DNA of 47,036 nucleotides. Origin: an uncultured Verrucomicrobiae bacterium. GTDB lineage: Bacteria > Verrucomicrobiota > Verrucomicrobiia > Limisphaerales > AAA164-E04. The notes below the pieces were generated by a model. The model was not told the DNA's origin and searched no databases. It worked only from the letters and a program-made list of their open reading frames with translations. Below, one piece after another: positions 40,239 through 47,036 of the stretch (the first letter of the stretch is position 1; each line of letters begins with the position of its first letter). The position numbers were made by a program, and so were the translations under genes. The stretch spans positions 1 through 47,036 of the forward strand of contig CALSPN010000055.1 in NCBI GenBank assembly GCA_943788245.1. Reading direction: 5' to 3'.

Positions 40239-41825
40239 ATGTCTTCACTATTTAATCTGAGTCAAGCCATTCGACATGAAGGAGGTATCTCCCGGCGCTT
40301 GTTTCTTCAATACGGAGCAGCTCTGGCATCCTTACCAGAGCTGGCAAATGCCACTCAGGCCCAGACCAGACCCCGATTTGACTTGTACCCCTTCAGACTC
40401 GGGGTCGCCTCGGGAGATCCGGACAGCCACAGTGTCGTCTTGTGGACTCGGCTCGCGCCCAAACCCCTTGAGACCGGCGGAGGCATGGATCCCTTGCCAA
40501 TCGAAGTCCAATGGGAACTTTCGGAAGATGAAAGTTTCGGCACCATAGTGAAGTCAGGTAAGGCCGTAGCGGCACCTCAGCTGGGTCATTCCGTGCACGT
40601 CGAGGTGGAAGGACTCAAGCCGGACCGCTGGTATTGGTACCGATTCATTGCAGGCAATAACATGAGTCAGGTGGGACGCACTCGCACCCTTCCGGAACCA
40701 TCATCATTACCAAAAGAATTGAGGTTTGCCGTGACTTCCTGCCAGAATTATGAGCAGGGACTCTTCACTGCATACAAGCAGATGGCGAGAGATGAGGTTG
40801 ATTTTGTGTGCCACCTCGGGGACTACATTTACGAATACAAAGCTGGCCAGAACGGGAATGTGCGCACTCATCTGGGGCAGGAAATCGAGTCACTTGATGA
40901 CTATCGAATACGTTATTCGCAATACCGTTCAGATCATTTGCTTCAGAGCATGCATGCCGTGTGTCCGTGGTTTGTTACATGGGACGATCACGAATTTGAC
41001 AACAATTGTGCCAATGGAATATCAGAGGAAAAGGATATCGATCCACTGGCCTACATGCTCCGGCGGGCGAATGCCTATCAGGCTTATTACGAAATGATGC
41101 CACTCAGGAAAAAGTCACTTCCCCGAGGCCCTCACTTGCAGTTGTACCGGCGGGCTTCTTTCGGAAGCCTTGCGGAACTTTTGATACTTGATACGCGTCA
41201 GTATCGCACGGATCAGCCCAATGACGATCGCAAGTCTCCCCTGAATGCCGCGGCTCTTGCGCCGGAGAACTCACTGCTTGGCTCACGACAACGCAATTGG
41301 CTTTATCAATCTCTTCTCGCTTCCACCTCTACCTGGAATGTCCTCGCTCAACAGGTCATGATGGGCATGGTCGGCTTTCCCAAGAAATCGGAACAGGTTT
41401 ACTCGATGGACCAGTGGCCGGGTTACACTCATGAACGCCGCAGAATTCTCGAATTCATGGAGTCCCGTAAGATTTCCAATCCGGTTGTGCTGACTGGGGA
41501 TATTCATTCGAATTGGGCCAATGAACTGAGATTGGATGACCGTCAGCCAGAGCTGACACGGGTAGCGACGGAATTCGTGTGCACGTCCCTCTCGAGCGGA
41601 GGTAACGGAACCGACAAACCGAAGGGATTGGACGCCTTGCAATCAGCCAATCCATGCATCAAATTTCACAACCGGGAACGCGGCTACACGCTTTGCACCG
41701 TGACACCTGAAACATGGAAGAGCGATTACAAGGTAGTCAGTGACGTCCTCAAACCGGGAGGAAAAACATTCACGCGTGCCAGCTTCGTGGTCGAGGCGGG
41801 CAAACCAATCATCCAACCCGCCTGA
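40239..41825 (+). CDS. phoD: PhoD-family alkaline phosphatase/phosphodiesterase, Tat-exported
   Basis: About 528 residues. I start at ATG 40239 because the Tat motif then lies at residues 18-26 (SRRLFLQYG), followed by a hydrophobic stretch. The frame is open 12 codons upstream. PhoD enzymes release phosphate from mono- and diesters in the periplasm, using a Ca/Fe-type centre. Visible motifs: FRLGVASGDPDSHSVVLWTR, an Ig-like N-terminal domain (VHVEVEGLKPDRWYWYRF), RFAVTSCQNYEQGLFTAY, VCHLGDYIYEYKAG, PWFVTWDDHEFDNNCANG, LLILDTRQYRTDQPNDD and VVLTGDIHSNWANELR, with TEFVCTSLSSGG towards the C-terminus. These are the metallophosphoesterase-fold ligands of PhoD. The gene stands alone. Upstream direct repeats suggest control by phosphate. 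Confidence 0.93.
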   Translation: MSSLFNLSQAIRHEGGISRRLFLQYGAALASLPELANATQAQTRPRFDLYPFRLGVASGDPDSHSVVLWTRLAPKPLETGGGMDPLPIEVQWELSEDESFGTIVKSGKAVAAPQLGHSVHVEVEGLKPDRWYWYRFIAGNNMSQVGRTRTLPEPSSLPKELRFAVTSCQNYEQGLFTAYKQMARDEVDFVCHLGDYIYEYKAGQNGNVRTHLGQEIESLDDYRIRYSQYRSDHLLQSMHAVCPWFVTWDDHEFDNNCANGISEEKDIDPLAYMLRRANAYQAYYEMMPLRKKSLPRGPHLQLYRRASFGSLAELLILDTRQYRTDQPNDDRKSPLNAAALAPENSLLGSRQRNWLYQSLLASTSTWNVLAQQVMMGMVGFPKKSEQVYSMDQWPGYTHERRRILEFMESRKISNPVVLTGDIHSNWANELRLDDRQPELTRVATEFVCTSLSSGGNGTDKPKGLDALQSANPCIKFHNRERGYTLCTVTPETWKSDYKVVSDVLKPGGKTFTRASFVVEAGKPIIQPA

Positions 41826-42127
41826 TCAACCTTGATCGCGGAGGCACCTTGACTCTTGCAGCCAGGTTACCTGATTCCTGCACCGTGCGGAGGCTGTTGA
41901 TGGTGGAATGATAAACACCAAAAAGAACCCTTCGCTTTGTAAGGATCTCCAGCGTCATGAAGCGGGTCAGCAAGCGACTGACCTGAGGTATGGAACGTGC
42001 ACTTCGCTGCCTGGTTGACCAGTGGATGGGTTCATCCCGCCTGCTTCCATTGGTATTCAAAGATCATAAATCTGGGTAATATTTGTAATGGTGCGGATAT
42101 GGCTGCTGTGTCGCAGATATAGCTTAA
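41826..42127. other. Intergenic region, possibly a relic
   Basis: 302 bases. A minus-strand frame (41809-42060) overlaps the phoD 3' end and contains the smooth stretch SRLLTRFMTLEILTKRR. It has only a TTG start and no domain I recognise. I treat the region as non-coding or decayed. Confidence 0.3.
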
Positions 42128-42460
42128 ATGTTCAGATTTTTGATTGGATGGCTTGTGACTTTGTTAACGTTTATTGCGATCATGAGCAGCCTGTATGCAA
42201 ATGGTTTGTACATCGGGGTAATGAACCACACGGTGGATAAATCCATCTTTGGTGTTTCCAGTTTTATTGCCTGCTGCTTGATGGCTTGTTTTCTGTTCAA
42301 ACGTAGACTTACAAAGTCCTTGTTCACCGGTTGGCTGGGGATGGTCGGCAGAATAGTGCTTGGTTCTGTTATTGGTATTTTTTCATCCTGCGCACAGAAC
42401 CCAACCCGGATTTCAATACAAGAATACTTTTTGTTGCTACTGTATTTTCTGGCAACTTGA
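42128..42460 (+). CDS. Small hydrophobic membrane protein, unknown
   Basis: A 110-residue frame from ATG 42128. It has three hydrophobic segments: about residues 3-24 (RFLIGWLVTLLTFIAIMSSL), 40-57 (IFGVSSFIACCLMACFLF) and 72-86 (VGRIVLGSVIGIFSS). A basic loop FKRRLTK lies between the second and third. The C-terminus (EYFLLLLYFLAT) ends abruptly in another hydrophobic run, so the protein may be truncated. No family is recognised and no good ribosome-binding site is visible. It could be a real small membrane protein or an artefact of AT-rich sequence. Confidence 0.4.
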   Translation: MFRFLIGWLVTLLTFIAIMSSLYANGLYIGVMNHTVDKSIFGVSSFIACCLMACFLFKRRLTKSLFTGWLGMVGRIVLGSVIGIFSSCAQNPTRISIQEYFLLLLYFLAT

Positions 42461-42550
42461 ATGGCTAAATCTCATCGATTCGATATGTCATTCAACGCGA
42501 GGCACCCAAATCAGCCCTCTTGAAAAAAACGGCAAAACCAAAATGCAGCT

Positions 42551-42573
42551 CTCGAATCACTGACAGTGATTGA
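42551..42573 (-). terminator. Inverted repeat after the beta-lactamase-like gene, weak terminator candidate
   Basis: AATCACTG and CAGTGATT (42555-42571, one base between) form a near-perfect palindrome, extended by CTC/GAG. On the minus strand it is followed by GCATTTTGGTTTTG, a broken T-run. It lies about 85 bases beyond the stop of the gene ending at 42659. The short loop makes it a poor terminator; it could also be a regulator site. Confidence 0.35.
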
Positions 42574-42658
42574 GGGGTGCACGAAGTTGTCGGCAAACCT
42601 CAATATTCCAGCACGGTGGGTCTGGACAAGCTGGCACATCTAAAAACTTGGTTGGCCA

Positions 42659-44164
42659 TTATTCACCTTGCAGGGTGGCCAGGTTTTTCGGACCCAGCAG
42701 AGAATGACGCACCTCGCTTGTCCAGGACATGCGGTTATTTTCAAAGCGAAACGTATAAATGATACTCGCCGGAGATTGGGTGAAATAGATCTTTGCCTGA
42801 TACTCATCTGGTTTGACCCAGGCCCCACTGGCACCGATGTTTCGCCTCATTTGCTGTGTGTAGGGTAAATGGCGATTCAATTCGGAAGAGATGTGACTGT
42901 CCTGACCGAGGCGAAGCGTTTCTCTGCCATGATCCATTTCAACGGTAATGCGATGGTCGTCGTCGTGAAGGTCAAAGGAGACGGAATGAACACCTGCTTC
43001 ATTTTCGAAAACCTGGAACGTTCGTTGAGCAAGTTTCCCTGAAAGAGGTGATCTTGGTTCACCTTGAACCAATGGAAGATTCAATGCATTCAACTTGAGC
43101 GCCAGAGCCCGAGTCGCTGCAGGATCTGCCTCCAGAGGTTCTGATGCCATGGCAGGCAGAAGGGTATCCCATACCACCTGCATCACTCCCCCCATGTCAT
43201 TGGTACCGGACGTAACCGCTACCACCGCATCATGCTCAGGAATAACGATGCAGAACTGACCGAAAGCACCATCACCCCGGTAACAGTTGTTTCTGCAACG
43301 CCAGAACTGATACCCATACCCCTGATCCCAGTCATTGTCGGGGTGACTGCCATTGGACGTTTGTTTGGAGGTCGCCTCCTGAACCCATGCTTCTGAAAGG
43401 ATGCGTTCTCCCTGCCAGATTCCCTTCTGAAGGTAAAGCTGCCCCAGTTTGGCAATGTCTTCCGTGGTGATTCGGAGTCCCCAACCACCGGTGTTGATTC
43501 CCTCGGGTGAACGATCCCAATCGGGTTTCTGAATCATCAACGGCCTGAAAAGACGCTTGTCCAGATAGTCCACCAGCCTTTCTCCCGTGACCGATTGAAG
43601 GATGGCTGAAAGCATGTACGTAGCGGCCGAGTTGTATTGAAAATGCGTTCCGGGTTTGAACTCGATATCTGAATGAAGAAAGGTTTTCACCCAATCAGAC
43701 TCGACATTGAAAAGCCGGGGCTCCTTGCGGTGCCCCGTCGTCATGGTGATGAGATCACGGATACGCATGGCCTTGAGCTGCCAACTTGGATCGGTTGGCG
43801 TGTCGTCCGGAAAGAATGAAATCACCGGATCATCAAGTGACAGTTGACCTTCCCCGATCGCCAGACCAATGGCCGTGGAGGTAAAACTTTTACTGAGCGA
43901 ATGCATGAGATGCGGCGTGGCTTCATCATAAGGGGTCCACCAACCCTGCGAGATTCGCTTGCCATGTCGAAGAATCATGAAACTGTGTACCGCGTCGATG
44001 TCCTTCTCGAGACGTTCGATGAACGAAAGGACTGCTGCAGACGAAACACCTTCTTTGTCTGGCTGACCCTCTGGCAGTGAGGAAGCAGGCTGCGCGACGA
44101 CACCCACACAAGAGAGGAACCCTAAGACTGAAACTAGGAAGTTGACGGAAATGCAGGCTTTCAT
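42659..44164 (-). CDS. Exported serine beta-lactamase-family (class C-like) hydrolase
   Basis: About 501 residues. The start at 44164 opens a signal peptide (MKACISVNFLVSVLGFLSCV); the frame is open upstream to 44230 without leader character. The catalytic motifs of the beta-lactamase/DD-peptidase/esterase fold are present: S-x-x-K in MHSLSKSFTSTAIG and Y-x-N in FQYNSAATYMLSAIL. Around them are GLAIGEGQLSLDDPVISFF, IRDLITMTTG, GGWGLRITTEDIAKLGQLY and GYGYQFWRC. In place of a classic KTG I see only RGDGAFGQFCIVIP. The C-terminal ~140 residues are a beta-rich domain ending SLLGPKNLATLQGE. Family members are esterases, D-amino-acid peptidases or true beta-lactamases; the substrate cannot be told. 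Confidence 0.88.
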   Translation of the reverse strand: MKACISVNFLVSVLGFLSCVGVVAQPASSLPEGQPDKEGVSSAAVLSFIERLEKDIDAVHSFMILRHGKRISQGWWTPYDEATPHLMHSLSKSFTSTAIGLAIGEGQLSLDDPVISFFPDDTPTDPSWQLKAMRIRDLITMTTGHRKEPRLFNVESDWVKTFLHSDIEFKPGTHFQYNSAATYMLSAILQSVTGERLVDYLDKRLFRPLMIQKPDWDRSPEGINTGGWGLRITTEDIAKLGQLYLQKGIWQGERILSEAWVQEATSKQTSNGSHPDNDWDQGYGYQFWRCRNNCYRGDGAFGQFCIVIPEHDAVVAVTSGTNDMGGVMQVVWDTLLPAMASEPLEADPAATRALALKLNALNLPLVQGEPRSPLSGKLAQRTFQVFENEAGVHSVSFDLHDDDHRITVEMDHGRETLRLGQDSHISSELNRHLPYTQQMRRNIGASGAWVKPDEYQAKIYFTQSPASIIYTFRFENNRMSWTSEVRHSLLGPKNLATLQGE

Positions 44165-44371
44165 GAGCACAGAGTGCCAGATTACCTCCATGAAAAAAGC
44201 AGTTTTTCCACGTATTTGAAGTGACCTCATGAACTCACAATCCTGAGCGGTGTGGCCAACATGCTAATTTAACGCTTGTACTTCTTGCTGTATTACTTAC
44301 AACTTTAAAAACCTTCATAAAAACAAGCTTTCCCCATTGTTCCACCCCTCGAAAAAAGGTAGTATTTTCAG

Positions 44372-44878
44372 GTGAAAGTTTTCATCTCTCCAAAGGAATG
44401 GTCGCACTCGATTGATCGCTTCGAATCCAACCATATGGTTTCATTGCAGGACCCGGATGCAGACCTGAATGATCTGCGTCCAGAATGGATCCATAAGGAA
44501 AATCACTTGATAGGCCTCTTCTACGATTGTGATATACCTGAACACGAACATGCCCCCAGGGCAGCCTGCATCCGTGAAGTCATCGATTGGCTGAAGCCTC
44601 GATGTAAGTCGGATTCCAAGAATCAATTTGTCATCCATTGTGATGCAGGGCTGGGGCGCTCACCTGCGATTGGTTATATCGCGTGGGCCTTGCACTATGG
44701 CCCGGGGTTGGAAGAAAAGGCGTTCAGGAAAATGCAGGATTCCTGTTTTGAAACTCAGATCATACCCAATACCATCATTGTCATGCATGCGGATGACTAC
44801 CTCAAAAGAAACGGAAAACTATCCGAAGTTCTCACACAATGGAACCACAGAGTGACATGGAGAAGAACCTTCAGATGA
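44372..44878 (+). CDS. Small Cys-dependent (dual-specificity/tyrosine) phosphatase-like protein
   Basis: A 168-residue cytoplasmic protein. It starts with GTG 44372 (MKVFISPKEW), with AAAGGTAG upstream. The phosphatase P-loop H-C-x5-R is complete: VIHCDAGLGRSPAIGYIAW, nucleophile Cys90 and phosphate-binding Arg96. A likely general acid is in the LFYDCDIPEHEH loop (residues 49-60). Small bacterial phosphatases of this type remove phosphate from Tyr/Ser/Thr or from other phosphoesters. No kinase is adjacent. A clear dead copy exists at 34515-34890, so the gene has been duplicated within the region. The lipoprotein gene follows 310 bases later. Confidence 0.85.
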   Translation: MKVFISPKEWSHSIDRFESNHMVSLQDPDADLNDLRPEWIHKENHLIGLFYDCDIPEHEHAPRAACIREVIDWLKPRCKSDSKNQFVIHCDAGLGRSPAIGYIAWALHYGPGLEEKAFRKMQDSCFETQIIPNTIIVMHADDYLKRNGKLSEVLTQWNHRVTWRRTFR

Positions 44879-45188
44879 TCCATGTGTTCGCTCTTTCAAT
44901 CAGGGGAATCCATCATCCCCCAGCAAACGAGTGCCGTATGGTCCCAAAAGTCGAATCTAAAATGTAAGTCGTTATTGGATTATGGGTTTTCCTTTTGTTG
45001 GTCGGAGCCCGCAACAATCAGCTTTTTTGATCGTATTGGGAGACTGACTTTCCAATTTGATTTACCCCATTCATGGCAATTCCATGCTCTGAACACACCT
45101 TTGCCTACTGCTTTAGATTTCCAATGAATTACATTTCCCAGCCTGAATTGTAATTGACGTATTCCTGCAAAAATAATCAGTTAGGGGA
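44879..45188. other. Intergenic region
   Basis: 310 bases. The first ~45 bases (TGTTCGCT ... TCAATCAGGGGAATCCATC) are the part of the phosphatase downstream region that is also kept beside the dead copy at 34854-34890. A short frame at 44882-45127 has no domain. No terminator was recognised. Confidence 0.35.
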
Positions 45189-46431
45189 ATGAAAACTCGA
45201 TCAACATCCCTTATGAAATCCGTGTTGCTTTTCTTGCTGTCGATGATTTTTCTGCTAACGGGATGCGGCAAGGAGGAGGCTCTGGGCAAATGGGTAAAAC
45301 ACAAGACATCCCGCACTCAGGAAGGATGGAACTATGACATGTCCATTTACAAGGGATCCCCACCACCGGAAGACGATAATTTCTACATGGCCGGGCCCTT
45401 CAAGGGTTATCTGATGAGCAGCAGCAAGGGGATGGAGGAAAACTATCAGCACCCGTTGGTCAGAGAGAAGACCGAAACCTTCCTTGAGCGGGCACATATC
45501 GCAGCTAAAACCCGCAGGCAATCTGGCAAAGCAAAGATCATGGATTGGAGCCAACTTGCCCGTAATATTCGTGATACATCCACTAACATCAACGATCCGG
45601 AATTCAACAAGGCCATCAAAGGAAACGACGAGGAAGTCCTTGACCATTACTTTTCTTATTTCAATGCCTTTCTCATGAACTTACACAAGGCAACCGACAG
45701 GCCCCAGAGCTATTTCCCGACCATCAAAAAAGATGTTCATTTACGCACGCTCCTGCCTCATCTGGGCCCAATGAAAAAGACAGTCAACTTCCTTCGGAAT
45801 GCATCAGCATTCAAGCTAAGGAAAGGAGACAGACAGGGAGCCATGAAAGATATCCAGTTGATGTTCGCATTGTATCGCATCTGCAAGGAGGACACATGGT
45901 TGATCTCCCAACTGGTGAGGGTGGCCATGGGGATCACCATCGTCGACACATATGAAGAAACGCATGCCAAGGGCCTTTGGAGCACGGAGGAACTGAATCA
46001 GTGGAAAAGCCTTTTTCAAGAACCAGGGAAATGGTTATGGCGAATTGACCAGAGCTTTGCAGATCGAGCGATTGAGCGCTCTGGAAGTTTTTGAGCTTTT
46101 TCTTGCAGACAAACCTCTTTTTGATCAAATCGCCATAGAAGAAGGATCCGGAGGTTTCGCTGGCATATTGAATTTCAAGGGCATGGCCCGTGATACTGTC
46201 GTGGAGCAGATGATTCCATATGACAGGCTCATGCAGGAATTGATTACCATGGTAGACCCTGAAAACCATCAGGGTCACCCCAACCAAACCACAGTGGACT
46301 TTTACTTTGAGAACCAAATTCCAGGGCCGGGAAACCTGTCAATAGCAGGCACCTTTATTGCCACGCACAAAACCGCACTGAGTGCGGAAAAGAAACTGAT
46401 GGAACTATTTGATTCTGCATATCGGAAGTGA
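45189..46431 (+). CDS. Predicted lipoprotein, PVC-type hypothetical (one frameshift)
   Basis: Start ATG 45189 follows AGGGGA closely; ATG 45213 is an alternative. A lipobox lies at the end of the leader (LLSMIFLLTGC, Cys26), so it is anchored as a lipoprotein. The mature part is helix-rich (KTRRQSGKAKIMDWSQLARN, VNFLRNASAFKLRKGDRQGA, DIQLMFALYRICKEDTWLIS, QLVRVAMGITIVDTYEE). The first frame stops at 46094, but the protein continues in another frame from about 46050: ALQIERLSALEVFELFLAD through MARDTVVEQMIPYDRLMQEL to KKLMELFDSAYRK at 46431. This arrangement, with an alpha-helical body and an ERL.A.EVF motif, resembles hypothetical lipoproteins of Verrucomicrobia and Planctomycetes. The function is unknown. 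Confidence 0.72.
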
Positions 46432-46704
46432 TGGAATGACTGATTTCACACCCGTGTCATTGAGAAGGGTCGTCCACAAACATGACAATTCATGAATCTC
46501 CGTCTACCCGAGCCATGAGTTCCATTCGAGAATCAATCCATCACACTTATCACTGCTGGTAAATTGGGTAACCAGACTACGGCTTTCCAGCATGCGCGAG
46601 GCCACCTCTTGAAGAGTGCTGGGTGACTTGATAGAATTTATCTGTGCGCTAGGATGATAAAAGCGTTCTTGTAAATTGCGTTCAAGAGGTGACTTGACAG
46701 AATT
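46432..46704. other. Intergenic region with a ~20-bp direct repeat
   Basis: The sequence GGTGACTTGATAGAATTTAT at 46622-46641 recurs as GGTGACTTGACAGAATTATG at 46688-46707, 66 bases apart. The second copy includes the start codon of the hydrolase. On the minus strand a startless frame reads LERNLQERFYHPSAQ then SPSTLQEVASRMLESRSLV before TAG, which could be a fragment of a lost gene. No known element was recognised. Confidence 0.4.
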
Positions 46705-47036
46705 ATGAACAAATCAACCCCTCATCTGCAGGGAGAAATGGATCACGCATTCGAATATGATCGTGACCTCAAATTAGTTTATCGTTGCTATGGGGACCCG
46801 GACGGAAGCCCTGTTTTTTATTTCCATGGATGGCCGGGTTCTCGTTTCGAAGGTCAATTATTTGATGCGCTTGCCAGAGATCATCGATGCCTGCTCATAG
46901 CACCTGAGAGACCTGGGTATGGACGCTCAACCTCGTCGCAACACCTTTCTCTCACGCAATGGGCAGACCTGATCAAAGGCCTGGCAGATCACTTGGGTCT
47001 GGAACGCTTTTCCGTGATCGGGCTTTCCGGGGGGGG
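46705..47036 (+). CDS. Alpha/beta hydrolase, N-terminal part (runs off window)
   Basis: Frame from ATG 46705 open to the window end, 110 codons. A second ATG at 46738 is possible. The layout is that of the alpha/beta-hydrolase fold: strand LKLVYRCYGDP, the oxyanion-hole motif VFYFHGWPGSRFEG, LLIAPERPGYGRS, and the nucleophile elbow FSVIGLSGG (G-x-S-x-G, Ser at about 108) just at the edge. There is no signal peptide, so it is probably cytoplasmic. HGWPGSR-type members include prolyl-aminopeptidase-like and haloalkane-dehalogenase-like enzymes. The acid and histidine of the triad lie outside, so the substrate class is open. Confidence 0.85.
   Translation, partial: MNKSTPHLQGEMDHAFEYDRDLKLVYRCYGDPDGSPVFYFHGWPGSRFEGQLFDALARDHRCLLIAPERPGYGRSTSSQHLSLTQWADLIKGLADHLGLERFSVIGLSGG

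Noticed and set aside
41809..42060. 83-codon minus-strand frame after phoD
   Set aside because: TTG start, overlap with phoD, no recognisable domain; possibly a relic but not supportable as a gene.
44882..45127. 81-codon plus-strand frame after the phosphatase
   Set aside because: No ribosome-binding site, no domain, and its first part matches the flank of the dead copy rather than coding sequence.

Overview
The window looks like accessory chromosomal sequence from a free-living, probably aquatic, member of the Verrucomicrobiota (PVC superphylum). The pointers are two pseudopilins with the [18 protein letters not shown] leader, the planctomycete/verrucomicrobial families DUF1549/DUF1553, DUF1501, DUF1592 and DUF1552, a formylglycine-type sulfatase, an FG-GAP/UnbV protein, and a recurring ~60-residue tail ending in FFR or YYR that I know from many secreted verrucomicrobial proteins. 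Nearly every product carries a Sec, Tat or lipoprotein signal. The content is therefore an exported toolkit, not housekeeping. I found no rRNA, tRNA, CRISPR array, phage module or intact transposase.

Layout. 1-3349 (-): large secreted repeat/PA14/LamG protein, heavily frameshifted and running off the left edge. 3835-7703 (+): a secreted glycosidase-like two-barrel protein and an NGN-repeat beta-propeller. 7833-10445 (-): sulfatase and a pseudopilin. 10647-14638 (+): a propeller/HEAT protein overlapping an SsuD-like FMNH2 monooxygenase by 4 bases. 14645-18488 (-): an FG-GAP/UnbV protein and a thioredoxin-fold/cytochrome c/Cu-monooxygenase protein. 19431-22556 (+): a second pseudopilin, a membrane-anchored unknown and a DUF922-type HEAAH protein. 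23009-27883 (+): DUF1592-type cytochrome with an inserted LamG domain, then DUF1552. 28494-33516 (-): BspA-type LRR protein, DUF1501 and DUF1549/1553 cytochrome. 33517-34944: gene relics. 34945-40015 (-): DUF962-penicillin acylase fusion and a duplicated lectin-like/Calx-beta protein. 40239-47036: PhoD phosphatase (+), small membrane ORF (+), serine beta-lactamase-like hydrolase (-), small Cys-phosphatase (+), lipoprotein (+) and the start of an alpha/beta hydrolase (+).

How it may work together (inference): sulfatase, glycosidase-like protein, LamG/PA14 lectins and the cytochrome/DUF1501/DUF1552 pairs fit extracellular attack on sulfated polysaccharide. SsuD, PhoD and the acylase fit scavenging of S, P and acyl groups.

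Two features stand out. First, the Mpo1-like (DUF962) membrane domain fused to a periplasmic Ntn-acylase, with a decayed acylase fragment about 12.5 kb away. Second, a network of decayed duplicates: acylase, Cys-phosphatase, a possible DUF1552 3' end, and a ~160-bp repeat pair carrying a shared micro-ORF. Many genes also carry single-base frameshifts, several at homopolymer runs. These may be assembly errors or real decay, and the sequence alone cannot separate the two.
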